Below, piece after piece: positions 44,311 through 54,104 of a stretch of 60,959 nt of DNA (position 1 is its first letter; each line of letters begins with the position of its first letter). A program made the position numbers and the translations under genes. Source of the DNA: an uncultured Rubrobacteraceae bacterium (lineage in GTDB: Bacteria; Actinomycetota; Rubrobacteria; Rubrobacterales; Rubrobacteraceae); the NCBI GenBank assembly GCA_902806075.1, contig CADCVG010000110.1:1-60959 (forward strand). Direction: 5' to 3'. The notes beneath the pieces were generated by a model that ran no database searches, was not told the origin of the DNA, and saw nothing but the letters and a program-made list of their open reading frames with translations.

Positions 44311-45596
44311 AGTTCCTCCATCTCAAGTGCTTCTAGGGCTATGTCGGTCCGGTACTGTTTACCGGGGAAATCTATTAGCTCGACGGCGGCGTAGGCGCGG
44401 GCGCGGGCCTCCATGATCGAGGTGCCGGTGCCGACTACGTTGAGGACGCGGCCGCCGGCGGTGTAGTAGATACCGTTCTCCTGGCGGGTGGCGGCGTGGT
44501 AGATGCGAACGCCCGGCATATCCGCGACGGTGTCGAGACCGGTGATCTCATCCCCCTCGGAGGACGACTCGGGGTAGCCCTCGGAGGCGAGGACGACGCA
44601 GACGGCCTTCTCGGCGGACCAGGAGATCTCCTGTCCCCCAATATCCTCCTCAGCGCTCGCCAGGAGCAGATCCAGAAGGTTCGTCTCCATCCGGGGCAAA
44701 AGGACCTGGGTCTCGGGGTCCCCGAAGCGGCAGTTGAACTCAAGCGCCTTCGGTCCCTCGTCGGTCATCATGACGCCGGCGTAGAGCAGGCCGGTGTAGG
44801 GCGCGCCGATCAGGGCGAGCTGGTGGACGATGGGGGTTACGATCTCCTCCAAGATAGTGGCGTAGGTCGCGGGGTCCATCCACATCGTCGGGGAGTACGC
44901 GCCCATACCGCCGGTGTTCGGCCCCTCGTCGCCGTCGTAGATGCGCTTGTAGTCCTGGGCCGGGACGAACGGCAGGATGTTCCGCCCGTCGGTGAGCGCG
45001 AAGACGGAGGCCTCCCTGCCCGTGAGGTGCTCCTCGATCAGGACCCGCTCCCCCGCGGCCCCGAATGCCCCGGCGAACGCCGCCCTGACGGCACCCTCGG
45101 CCTCCTCGTAGGAGCCCGCGACGATAACGCCCTTGCCCGCCGCTATACCGTCTACCTTGACGACGACCGGGTAGCTGTCGCCCGGCGAGAGCGAGCGCAG
45201 GTAGGCGAGGGCCGCGGGTAACCGGTCGAAGGCCTCGAAGCGGGCCGTGGGAACGCCAGCGTGGCGCATGAGCTCCTTGGCGAAGACCTTCGAGCCTTCG
45301 ATTCGGGCGGCGGCGCGCGAGGGACCGAAGATCTTCAGGCCCGCCCCCCAAAAGCACTCGGCGATTCCGCCGATAAGCGGTGACTCGGGACCGACGACGG
45401 TAAGGTCGATTCCGGTGGTTTTTGCGAAGTTTCGCAAGGAGATCAGGTCATCCGCGGGGATGTCCACGAGCTCGGCGAGATGGGCCATACCGGGATTGCC
45501 GGGGGCGGCGAAGATCTCCTCCGCCAGCGGGCTCTGCGCCAGGGTCTCGACGAGCGCGTGCTCGCGCGCGCCACTGCCTACGACCATCAGACGCAC
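44307..45596 (-). CDS. purD: Phosphoribosylamine-glycine ligase (GARS)
   Basis: 429 residues with the ATP-grasp layout: N-terminal MVVGSGAREHALVE, the ATP-grasp segment with VVKVDGIAAGKGVIVA near 145, GVMMTDEGPKALEFNCRFGD near 268 containing the metal-binding glutamate and asparagine, and a C-terminal PurD domain. It couples glycine to phosphoribosylamine. It overlaps purE by four bases. Confidence 0.96.
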   Translation of the reverse strand: MRLMVVGSGAREHALVETLAQSPLAEEIFAAPGNPGMAHLAELVDIPADDLISLRNFAKTTGIDLTVVGPESPLIGGIAECFWGAGLKIFGPSRAAARIEGSKVFAKELMRHAGVPTARFEAFDRLPAALAYLRSLSPGDSYPVVVKVDGIAAGKGVIVAGSYEEAEGAVRAAFAGAFGAAGERVLIEEHLTGREASVFALTDGRNILPFVPAQDYKRIYDGDEGPNTGGMGAYSPTMWMDPATYATILEEIVTPIVHQLALIGAPYTGLLYAGVMMTDEGPKALEFNCRFGDPETQVLLPRMETNLLDLLLASAEEDIGGQEISWSAEKAVCVVLASEGYPESSSEGDEITGLDTVADMPGVRIYHAATRQENGIYYTAGGRVLNVVGTGTSIMEARARAYAAVELIDFPGKQYRTDIALEALEMEEL

Positions 45597-45600
45597 GTCC

Positions 45601-47067
<1,467 letters not shown>

Positions 47068-48450
47068 CTACCCCTGATCCACTATGCTTTGCAGCTTCCT
47101 CTGGAGGTTCTCAAGCGCCTCCTCCACCGGCGCCTCGCCCTTGAGCGCGGCGTTGAACTGCGCGGCCATCTCCAGCGACATGTCCGAGTAGTACGGCGAG
47201 ACCGGGCGGGATCGGCTGTTCGAGAGGGCATCGCGGCCCAGAGAGGCGACCGGGACCTTTTCGAGCAGCTCCTCGTCTTCATAGAGGCTCTTGAGGGTGG
47301 GCAGGCGCGTGCTTTCCAGGGCGAGAGTCTTCTGCTGCTCCGGGGCGATCATGAACTCTATAAAGGTCCATATCTCTTCGATCTTGTCCTCCGAAGCAGC
47401 GTTGACCAGGAAGTTCCACCCGCCGAGACCGCTGAAGCTCCGCGTCCCACTATCGCTCACCGGGATCGGAGCGATCCCGACTTGCTCAGGGCTAACTTGC
47501 GACTGGTCCGGGCTGGAGAGTAGTCCGTAGACGAAGGGCCAGTTGCGCATAAATACGACGTCGCCGCTAGTAAAAGCTGACTGCGACTCCTGTGTGGAGT
47601 AGTCACCCGTCGCCGTGGAGGCGATGCCGTCCTCGATCATGCTGCGTCGCAGCTTCAGTCCCTCGACCGCCTCGGCGCTGTTTATAATGACCCGGTCCCC
47701 GTCCAGCACCTCGCCGCCCGCGTTCCATATGTGCTCCAGGGCGTTCACCACGCCTCCCTCGTCCTGCGCCCCCTGGAAGACGTACCCGTCGTACTCCTCA
47801 CCAGAGTCGGCGCGGACCTTCGCGACCATCTCCTTCATCTCGTCCCACGTCTTCGGGGGCTCCGAGAAGCCGCTATTCTCGAGCAGGTCCTTGCGATAGT
47901 AGAACATCCCCGCATCCGTGAACCAGGGGACCCCGTAGGTCCTGCCCTCGTAGGTGATCGGTTGCAGGGGACCGTCAAGGTGGTCCCCTTTCATCTCGTC
48001 GGTAAAGCGGTCGGAGAGGTCGACGAGGAAGCCGTTGGCGGCGAACTGGGCCGGCCAGACGACGTCGCCCCCGATCACATCCACCGAGGACTTCCCGGAC
48101 TGGAGCTCCGAGAACATCTGCTCGAAGTACTCGTCGCTGGCCGCCGGCGTCTCGCGCCACTCGACCTGGATGCCGCCCTCGTTCTGCTCGTTGAACCTGT
48201 CGATGAGCGTCTGCAAGCCCCCTGAGTTGTCCGGGCCGAAGGTGAAGGTGATCTTGTCTCCCTCGGCCCCTCCCCCGCAGCCGGCCATGCCGAGCATCGC
48301 CGCCCCTGCAAGCCCGGCTCCGCCCAGCTTCAGGAACTCCCGCCGGCTGATCCCGGCGCGCCTCACCCTTCCTCTACCCACGCCCCTCCGTTCCCGAACG
48401 ACCAACCCTTCCGCCGGCAGCATAGTCCACGCGCCGCCTCCGCGCATCAC
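47068..48450 (-). CDS. Extracellular solute-binding protein, Tat-exported lipoprotein
   Basis: 460 residues. The N-terminus carries a twin-arginine signal, SRREFLKLGGAGLAGAAMLG, ending in a lipobox (GMAGC), so it is folded before export and lipid-anchored. The mature part is a family 1 sugar-binding protein: LIDRFNEQNEGGIQVEW, DVVWPAQFAANGFLVDL, GVPWFTDAGMFYYRKDLL and MRNWPFVYG. It should bind a sugar or polyol. No permease or ATPase gene is adjacent, so its partner must be elsewhere. The start could be one of several codons before the Tat motif. Confidence 0.85.
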   Translation of the reverse strand: MMRGGGAWTMLPAEGLVVRERRGVGRGRVRRAGISRREFLKLGGAGLAGAAMLGMAGCGGGAEGDKITFTFGPDNSGGLQTLIDRFNEQNEGGIQVEWRETPAASDEYFEQMFSELQSGKSSVDVIGGDVVWPAQFAANGFLVDLSDRFTDEMKGDHLDGPLQPITYEGRTYGVPWFTDAGMFYYRKDLLENSGFSEPPKTWDEMKEMVAKVRADSGEEYDGYVFQGAQDEGGVVNALEHIWNAGGEVLDGDRVIINSAEAVEGLKLRRSMIEDGIASTATGDYSTQESQSAFTSGDVVFMRNWPFVYGLLSSPDQSQVSPEQVGIAPIPVSDSGTRSFSGLGGWNFLVNAASEDKIEEIWTFIEFMIAPEQQKTLALESTRLPTLKSLYEDEELLEKVPVASLGRDALSNSRSRPVSPYYSDMSLEMAAQFNAALKGEAPVEEALENLQRKLQSIVDQG

Positions 48451-48484
48451 TCGACCTACCCTCGCACGTGGTTCCGGGCTTACG

Positions 48485-49252
48485 CTACTCGAAGAGCACC
48501 ACGGGCTCCGTGTAGCGGCGGACGCGGTTACGCCGCCAGGCTTCCCCGACGAACGCCTCCAACTCGGCGTTGCGGGCGGCAGAGCCGCCTTCGGCCAGGA
48601 GTTCGAGAGGGTAACGTACGTTCAGGACGCGCTCCTCGACCGTGAAGCGCGTGATCCCGGCCGGCAGCACCCCGCCCCCGGAGACGACCTCGACGAGCTC
48701 TCCCGGGGTGAAGCATCGGTAGAGGAGCATCGCCTCCATGGTCGAAAGCTCGACGGGCTTGCCGGGATCTACACGGCGCACCACCTCGCCCCGCGGATAA
48801 GCCGCCTGCAACGCCCACAGCGCCCGAACCTCCGACGCCAGCCCCTCCTCGCGGTCCGTGACGAAGAGCCTCGCACCATCGTGGAAGCGCGCCTCGGCCA
48901 GCGGGGTGCGTTCGGGCGGGGTCTCCGAGACCTCGATCCCCTCGACGGAACGGAACACCGCTTCGAGGCTCGCGGCGTCGAGCAGGTGGCCCCAGCTTAC
49001 AGCCCTCTCGGGGAGTTCGACACACTGGACGAGGGCGAAGCGAACGTCGAGCCCCCGCAGGGCGTGGACTCGATGGGCGCCGTCGAGAACCAGATAGAGG
49101 CCCTCGCAGGGAGCAACGATAACAGGATTGCGCTGTACGCCCTCTTGCTCGACATCCGCCCAGACGCGGTCAAGGCGGGCGGGGTCGTGGGCCTCGTGCA
49201 GGACGAGACGCGAGAGTTCGACGAGTTGGAGGCGGCCCAGCGCGGGGATCAT
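48485..49252 (-). CDS. ParB/Srx-fold protein, SbnI/SerK-like
   Basis: 255 residues. The N-terminal ~85 residues have the ParB-like layout: RLVLHEAHDPARLDRVWADV, QRNPVIVAP and YLVLDGAHRVHALRG. A leading histidine-glutamate and a DGxHR motif without the usual chromosome-partition helix-turn-helix recall the SbnI/SerK free-serine kinases. The remainder (about 100-255) is mixed and unrecognised. It is separate from the binding protein downstream (34 bp). Function remains inference. Confidence 0.55.
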   Translation of the reverse strand: MIPALGRLQLVELSRLVLHEAHDPARLDRVWADVEQEGVQRNPVIVAPCEGLYLVLDGAHRVHALRGLDVRFALVQCVELPERAVSWGHLLDAASLEAVFRSVEGIEVSETPPERTPLAEARFHDGARLFVTDREEGLASEVRALWALQAAYPRGEVVRRVDPGKPVELSTMEAMLLYRCFTPGELVEVVSGGGVLPAGITRFTVEERVLNVRYPLELLAEGGSAARNAELEAFVGEAWRRNRVRRYTEPVVLFE

Positions 49253-49298
49253 GCGATCGAGGGGAGCTTGCTACAAGAGAGTCCGGGCTTCCGGCTCT

Positions 49299-49418
49299 CT
49301 AGCGATCCCCCCCGGAGCGGCTGAAGAGGAAGTCCAGGATCACATACCCGCCGAAGAAGAAGACGGCGATGATCAACATGAACCCTATGATGCCGAGCAG
49401 CAGGTAGATTGTCTCCAA
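49299..49418 (-). CDS. Small single-span membrane protein
   Basis: A 39-residue frame beginning at TTG 49418, with AGGAAAGG about ten bases upstream. It is almost one hydrophobic helix: YLLLGIIGFMLIIAVFFFGG, then YVILDFLFSRSGGDR. The codon positions show the strong third-base GC of the region. Unknown function; it precedes the ParB-like gene by 46 bp. Confidence 0.55.
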   Translation of the reverse strand: METIYLLLGIIGFMLIIAVFFFGGYVILDFLFSRSGGDR

Positions 49419-49472
49419 GAGCTCCAGACCTTTCCTATGTTCATCCGCGGGGCTTTGGCCCCACTAAAAGAG

Positions 49473-49546
49473 TCGGGACGGCCGGATTCGAACCGGCGAC
49501 CACTCGGCCCCCAGCCGAGTGCGCTACCTGACTGCGCCACGTCCCG
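49473..49546 (-). tRNA. tRNA-Pro(GGG)
   Basis: 74 nt. Acceptor CGGGACG pairs with CGTCCCG, anticodon stem CTCGG/CCGAG encloses CTGGGGG with anticodon GGG, and the T arm GCCGG/CCGGC encloses TTCGAAT. Discriminator A; no encoded CCA. Confidence 0.95.
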
Positions 49547-49596
49547 ACGCGCTGCCGAAATAATAACATGGCGTACCCCATGCTATCATCGCCGAC

Positions 49597-49977
49597 GTGG
49601 TACGGGCCGCAATGTACATCAGGACGGACCCCGAGGGCGAGCTACCCTCCATGGAAGAGCAGTATGAGGTCCTTGGTGCTTTCGCCGCGAAGGAGGGTTA
49701 CGAGGTCGTGGCGCGCTATGAGGATCTGGACGCTCCGGGTCTGCTCCTCTACCACCGTCCCGGCCTCAAAGCGGCGATCAACAACATCAAAGAGGAGGAG
49801 GACTGGGAAGTCCTGCTCGTCGCTCACCCTCGCTGTGTATCTGATACGGGGTCCGCCGTACACGAGTTCGTCCACAAGCTCTCCCTCTACAACAATCGCC
49901 TTGAGTGTCCCGTACGCACCTGGGAGGAGTTTCTCTCGGCGATGAAGGTATACAGGCGAGAGATGAGCCGCCGGTAA
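49597..49977 (+). CDS. Serine-recombinase-like domain without catalytic serine
   Basis: 126 residues from GTG 49597. The sequence follows the N-terminal resolvase fold: RAAMYIRTDPEGELPSMEEQ, AAKEGYEVVARYED, then LYHRPGLKAAINN and WEVLLVAHPRCVSD. The usual YxRVS motif is YIRTD, so the catalytic serine is replaced, and the DNA-binding C-terminal domain is absent. It cannot be a working recombinase and may be a domesticated regulatory or binding protein. It starts about 50 bp after tRNA-Pro. Confidence 0.65.
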   Translation: MVRAAMYIRTDPEGELPSMEEQYEVLGAFAAKEGYEVVARYEDLDAPGLLLYHRPGLKAAINNIKEEEDWEVLLVAHPRCVSDTGSAVHEFVHKLSLYNNRLECPVRTWEEFLSAMKVYRREMSRR

Positions 49978-50019
49978 AGGGGCTGTGAAACGCGGGAGAC
50001 GTTCGATAATATTACGCTG

Positions 50020-50388
50020 GTGAATTTTCTTCTGACAGCCCTGGGAATCTTGCTATTGCTCCTATCACTCGCGGGGATCGCGGTCGGCTTTTTCATGGCG
50101 CTCGGCCGGCGTACGCGTGTGCCCGGCGTCTTCTTCGCCCTGTGGTGGATCCCGGCGGTCGCGGCGGCCGGTGGTATCCTCATGAACGACCCCGTCACCT
50201 TCTATATTGGCGCGTTCTGCTTCGTCGTCGCTGGGGTCGCTATGCTCCTGGAGAACCGCGACTCCCAGAGACCGGCCAGAGGCGGGAGGACGGGTTCCGG
50301 GAATGCCGGTAAGCCTACCCTCTTCGATAGGGCGAAGCGCCGGTTCTCCGGATGGATGAAGGCTCTGGAGTACCGTAAGGGCTCCTAG
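50020..50388 (+). CDS. Unknown membrane protein
   Basis: 122 residues from GTG 50020. Three hydrophobic segments (about 3-30, 38-54 and 61-78) are followed by a basic cytoplasmic tail with RDSQRPARGGRTGSGNAG. No family was recognised. It lies 42 bp after the resolvase-like gene, in the same direction. Confidence 0.65.
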   Translation: MNFLLTALGILLLLLSLAGIAVGFFMALGRRTRVPGVFFALWWIPAVAAAGGILMNDPVTFYIGAFCFVVAGVAMLLENRDSQRPARGGRTGSGNAGKPTLFDRAKRRFSGWMKALEYRKGS

Positions 50389-50456
50389 CGGCGATGCGAG
50401 CGCAGGGTGCTCGGAAGCCGGAGAGAGTTCATTGAGAGGATAAAGGGAGGCATGCG

Positions 50457-50738
50457 ATGGCGCTGCTACGGACGATAATCGCGTTCGTCATCATTGTAAT
50501 ACTGGCTCACTTGGGGCTTACTTACGCGAGTATAGACGAAAACCTGAACGACCTCACGAGCGGCATCTATAGTCTCGGACGCCTCCTCGAAATCCCCGCC
50601 CAGGTGGTCGTAGACTCTCTACCAACCTCCGCGGAGCAATCACAGAGCACCGCGGGGCGCGGCCTCTACTTCATCGGCTTCGCCGCCGCGGTAGGCTACT
50701 TCGTACTCTTCCTGCTCCTCGGCATAGGGCGCAGGTAG
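50457..50738 (+). CDS. Unknown small membrane protein
   Basis: 93 residues with a good ribosome site (AAGGGAGG) before ATG 50457. One hydrophobic segment lies at each end (about 4-24 and 70-91), with a polar loop between them containing SIDENLNDLTSGIYSLGRL. No family was recognised; topology suggests both ends on one side. Confidence 0.7.
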   Translation: MALLRTIIAFVIIVILAHLGLTYASIDENLNDLTSGIYSLGRLLEIPAQVVVDSLPTSAEQSQSTAGRGLYFIGFAAAVGYFVLFLLLGIGRR

Positions 50739-50877
50739 CTTTTTAGGGGTCACTAACTTACCCATTTAGGGTGGTTACGACTAGTGACTCCGTCATGGCC
50801 TGACGAGCCGCGGCGCCCATGAGGAACTGGAGGAAGGCCTCGACCACCAGGCGCCTGCAGGAGATGACCACCTTCCG

Positions 50878-51053
50878 ATAGAGGTGAACGGTGGGATCAC
50901 AGCCGAGACGGATCCGCTCGTGGTGAAAGCCGGGGCTCAAGTGTTGATCGCCGGATCCGCAATCTATAAGGGCGAGCCGGAGGTGAAGATGCAAAGATCA
51001 TCGAGGCCACCCGCCGGGCGCTGACCAGAGGCCACCGGGACGAGAGTCAGTAA
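50878..51053 (+). pseudogene. Ribulose-phosphate 3-epimerase remnant
   Basis: The plus strand reads IEVNGGITAETDPLVVKAGA and VLIAGSAIYKGEPEV, the C-terminal phosphate-binding end of ribulose-phosphate 3-epimerase, followed after a one-base shift by AKIIEATRRALTRG and a TAA. The remainder of the gene is not seen. A former duplicate or imported copy. Confidence 0.65.
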
Positions 51054-51119
51054 GGCAGGCGCCAGCGGGAGCGGGCGGCACACTCTCGTCCCACCGGCTC
51101 CTCGCGGCGATAGCGGAGC

Positions 51120-51480
51120 TCAGGGGGAACCGACCGGGAGAGCTTGCACGGCTTCATACGCGAGAACCTCACTGGCAGCACGAAGCCATATACACCGACG
51201 AATGGGAAGCTTACAAGTGGATCGTGGACGGCGACACCAGGCACGAAAACGTCAACCATAGCGAAGAAGAATGGTCAGGGGCGAAGTTCATACCAACTCT
51301 ATAGAGAACGTCTGATCTTTGCTTCAGAGGAGCATTATCGGCAGCTACCATCAGGTTAGCGCGAAGCACCTGGACGCTTACCTTGATGAACTAGAGTTCG
51401 TTCAACAATCGCGAAAACCTATACATATTCTGCGGTGCTATGCGCGAGCTGTTGGTAGCAGAGAACTGGCCCTATGAAAA
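51120..51480 (+). pseudogene. IS1595 (ISXO2-like) transposase remnant
   Basis: Pieces of an ISXO2-like transposase appear in several frames: IYTDEWEAYKWI, NHSEEEW, VHTNSIENV followed by a stop, then SIIGSYHQVSAKHLDAYLDE and MRELLVAENWPYEN. VHTNSIENVWSLLKR is the catalytic signature of the family. Stops and shifts show it is dead. It marks this gap as a site of past insertions. Confidence 0.7.
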
Positions 51481-51649
51481 CTGATCAAGGATTAGGACCT
51501 TGCTGCAAAAGCTCAATTGCGCGTCTCGTCTATATTTACCGTATGTTATTGTGTATACAGGTGACTAAGAGTGTGACTCCTTATCACGGTGTGTTGTCTT
51601 CGGGGTAGGATGGGCTACGGAGGCTTACGGTATAGAGGTACTTTACAAG

Positions 51650-51862
51650 GTGATTATCGAGCCGGACGAAGATGGCGTTTTCATCGCTACCGTACCAGCC
51701 CTGCCCGGCGTGGTAGACCAGGGTGACACCGAGGAAGAAGCTCTCGAAAACATCAAGGAAGCCCTAGACTTCACCCTCACCGATATGATCGAGCGTGGGG
51801 AGAAAATACCTCCAAGCGATGCTGGTCGCGGCATAGTTCGAGAAGTAGATTTGATCTTCTAG
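51650..51862 (+). CDS. hicB: HicB-like antitoxin
   Basis: 70 residues from GTG 51650. VIIEPDEDGVFIATVPALPG and GDTEEEALENIKEALDFTL form the partial RNase-H-like HicB fold that covers HicA. There is no clear C-terminal DNA-binding domain, typical of short HicB proteins. The toxin gene follows after seven bases. Confidence 0.82.
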   Translation: MIIEPDEDGVFIATVPALPGVVDQGDTEEEALENIKEALDFTLTDMIERGEKIPPSDAGRGIVREVDLIF

Positions 51863-51869
51863 CTTCGGG

Positions 51870-52087
51870 GTGACGAAGCTACCAGTTTGCTCCCGCGCCG
51901 AAGCGGTAAGAGCCTTCGAAGGCTAGGCTACGAGCGGGTCAACCAAAGAGGGTCTCATGTCCGGCTAAAAACTGAGGGCCTTACCTCTCTGACCGTTACT
52001 TTACGTCGCACAGTCGCGAAAGGTACGCTGCGCGACCTTATAGAAAAATCCGGCTTTACCGTGGAAGAATTCAAGGACGCTCTCTAG
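51870..52087 (+). pseudogene. hicA: HicA-like mRNA interferase, frameshifted near the start
   Basis: The expected N-terminus VTKLPVCSRAEAVRA starts at GTG 51870 but ends at a stop (51924-51926) in its own frame; SLRRLGYERVNQRGSHVRLK, the HicA core with the catalytic histidine in GSH, continues in another frame to 52087. One missing base near 51915 explains both. A short product from TTG 51887 would keep the core. The toxin is likely weak or dead unless this is a sequencing error. Confidence 0.7.
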
Positions 52088-52725
52088 CCCTCCCCGTCTT
52101 GAGGGTCGAAGTCGGGGCGTATAGGCAGTGAACCCATCCGAAGAATCAGCGAGTCGAGACATCTTAGACGATACCCGATCATGCGCTCTCGCGGATTGCG
52201 AGCGCTCATATTGGCTCGTGCAAAGACGGCCAGCGCGTCGTTCCCTGGATTCCCCGGCAGTGAATGAGTGGGGTACCCCTCGTCGCTGAGAAAAAGCTGC
52301 GCTTCGCCCTTGCCAAAGGCGGCTTCTATCAGGTCTTTTGTTCTCTCTCGCCATCTGTCCAGCACACCCTCTGCGTGGGTTCCAAAGGCGCGTGGCCCCT
52401 CTTCACGGGCCTCCCCGAGCAAATCCTTTAGCGCGATGCGCTTCTCGATTGTCGCTAGATGTCCTTGCGCTTTGTCTCGCGCCGCTTCTACCTCTCGGAT
52501 GTTCTCCTGGTTGACCTTCAGGAACCCGTACAAGAAGAGAATCCCAAACACCGTCGCTGGCACGTACCAAGGAACGAGTTGCCAAAGTGCGCCTATGCTG
52601 CCGCCTCCCACGCCGAACACAATGAGCGAAATGGTAAAAGCCCCGCGCAAGGTGTCCAAGCGCTTGGCAGTACGAAACAGAAGCACGAAGGTACGTCCGA
52701 CATAAGGCGCGTAGGATCGCAGCAC
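52084..52725 (-). CDS. Unknown membrane-anchored coiled-coil protein
   Basis: 213 residues. Two hydrophobic helices near the N-terminus (about 28-48 and 52-68) are followed by a charged helix likely to form a coiled coil (NQENIREVEAARDKAQGHLA) and a soluble domain of about 110 residues that contains FLSDEGYPTHSLPGNPG. No family was recognised. It faces the HicBA pair tail to tail, overlapping by four bases. Confidence 0.6.
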   Translation of the reverse strand: MLRSYAPYVGRTFVLLFRTAKRLDTLRGAFTISLIVFGVGGGSIGALWQLVPWYVPATVFGILFLYGFLKVNQENIREVEAARDKAQGHLATIEKRIALKDLLGEAREEGPRAFGTHAEGVLDRWRERTKDLIEAAFGKGEAQLFLSDEGYPTHSLPGNPGNDALAVFARANMSARNPRERMIGYRLRCLDSLILRMGSLPIRPDFDPQDGEG

Positions 52726-52781
52726 CCTGCCATTTTACCGTAGCCTGTCGCTTGCTACGTAAAGGTACAATCCCGACTACT

Positions 52782-53912
52782 TCAAGGTTTGAAGCTCTTC
52801 ACGAACCTCTGGTCAATGTGATGTTTGAGTTTCCAGGCGAGGCGGCCGCGCCAGACCAGGGGTCCATAGACGGCGAGGCCATCGCCGCCACCGAGGTTGA
52901 GTATGTAGAGGAAGCGTTCCTGGGGTTTGTATCGGGCGAGCGGTTCGTTCTTGAGGATAGCCTGGAGGTTGTGAAAGATCACGGGTCCCTGGCGAACGGC
53001 GAAGACGCCGAGCCTGGGGAGGGCCTCACCCCTGTAGGAGATGCAGTCGCCGCCGCCGAAGAGATGCCCGTCGCCGACGCTCCGGAGCTGGCCGTCGACC
53101 CAGAGGCCGCCGTCTTTGCCGGTGGGCAGGCGCGAGGCACGGAAGATGCCTTTGGACAGGGGGGAGACGCCCGTCGCCAACACGGGCAAGTCGCAGGGGA
53201 TCTCATGCCCGTCGTGGGTCCGGGCCACTCCCCTGTCGAGGGAGACTATAGAGGTGTTGGTCAGTATCCGCGCTCCCTTTTCGCGCAGAATGGCGTGGAT
53301 GTACTCGCGCGCCTTCTTTGGGGCATCCGGCAAGAGAGAGTCGCCTGTCTCGGCGAGCGTGACCTCGCCGCCGGGGTTCAGGCGACTGAGCAGTGCCAGG
53401 GCGTTGGCAGCCACCTCGCAACCCGCCGCACCCCCGCCGACGACGAGGACTCTGGCCGGCCGATCCGTGGAAGCAAGGAGCCTGCGCCTTATCTCCGCGG
53501 TGTGCTGGATCGGCTTTACGCGGATGGCATTCGCGCCGTTGTCGGCGAAGGCATCCGTGTGCGTCTCGCTACCCAAAGAGACTGAGGCGGCATCATACGG
53601 GACCGAATCGCCAGTTTTGAGGAGGAGCTCTCGGCTCTCCGCGTGGATCTCCTCTACCCTGTCCTCGACGAAGGAGCCGCCACCCTCCTCGACGAGGCGG
53701 CGGATGTCTATAAGGTTCTCTCCGGGGGCATAGGCGCCGGAGATCACACCCGTCGCCATCCCCGAGTAGTAGAGGTACGGCGAAGGGTCTATGAGGGTGA
53801 CGCGGAAGCCCCGCTGGACGAGTTTCTTCGTGCGGAGCAGGGAGTAGAGGTGGGCGTGGCCACCCCCGGCAAGCACGATATGCGGCGTGCGGACTCGGGT
53901 GCTCACGCTCAC
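52782..53912 (-). CDS. FAD-dependent pyridine nucleotide-disulphide-type oxidoreductase
   Basis: 376 residues from a GTG at 53912 (53906 possible); the longer open frame lacks protein character. HIVLAGGGHAHLYSL near the start is the FAD dinucleotide fold, VLVVGGGAAGCEVAANALAL near 160 the NAD(P) fold, and HLFGGGDCISYRGEALPRLG near 295 the second FAD motif. The pattern fits type II NADH dehydrogenase or sulfide:quinone reductase-like proteins. The GGGHAHL N-terminus is often seen in selenide water dikinase-linked proteins, so the substrate is open. Confidence 0.8.
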   Translation of the reverse strand: MSVSTRVRTPHIVLAGGGHAHLYSLLRTKKLVQRGFRVTLIDPSPYLYYSGMATGVISGAYAPGENLIDIRRLVEEGGGSFVEDRVEEIHAESRELLLKTGDSVPYDAASVSLGSETHTDAFADNGANAIRVKPIQHTAEIRRRLLASTDRPARVLVVGGGAAGCEVAANALALLSRLNPGGEVTLAETGDSLLPDAPKKAREYIHAILREKGARILTNTSIVSLDRGVARTHDGHEIPCDLPVLATGVSPLSKGIFRASRLPTGKDGGLWVDGQLRSVGDGHLFGGGDCISYRGEALPRLGVFAVRQGPVIFHNLQAILKNEPLARYKPQERFLYILNLGGGDGLAVYGPLVWRGRLAWKLKHHIDQRFVKSFKP

Positions 53913-54104
53913 GCGTTTTGTATACCGCAAAAAGTGTAGGTCTGTGGCATGCATGCGTAAGTTCGAGAAGGATACTCTATACTTGTCAGGTAGGGTGCGT
54001 AGCAATCCTACCGTGCAATGGTAGTCAGGAGAAGCCGTGATCTAGCCTGCGGAGTCCGGCGTGGCGGGCCTGGAAGGATAGCCTATGGGCCTACAGGAGA
54101 TGCA

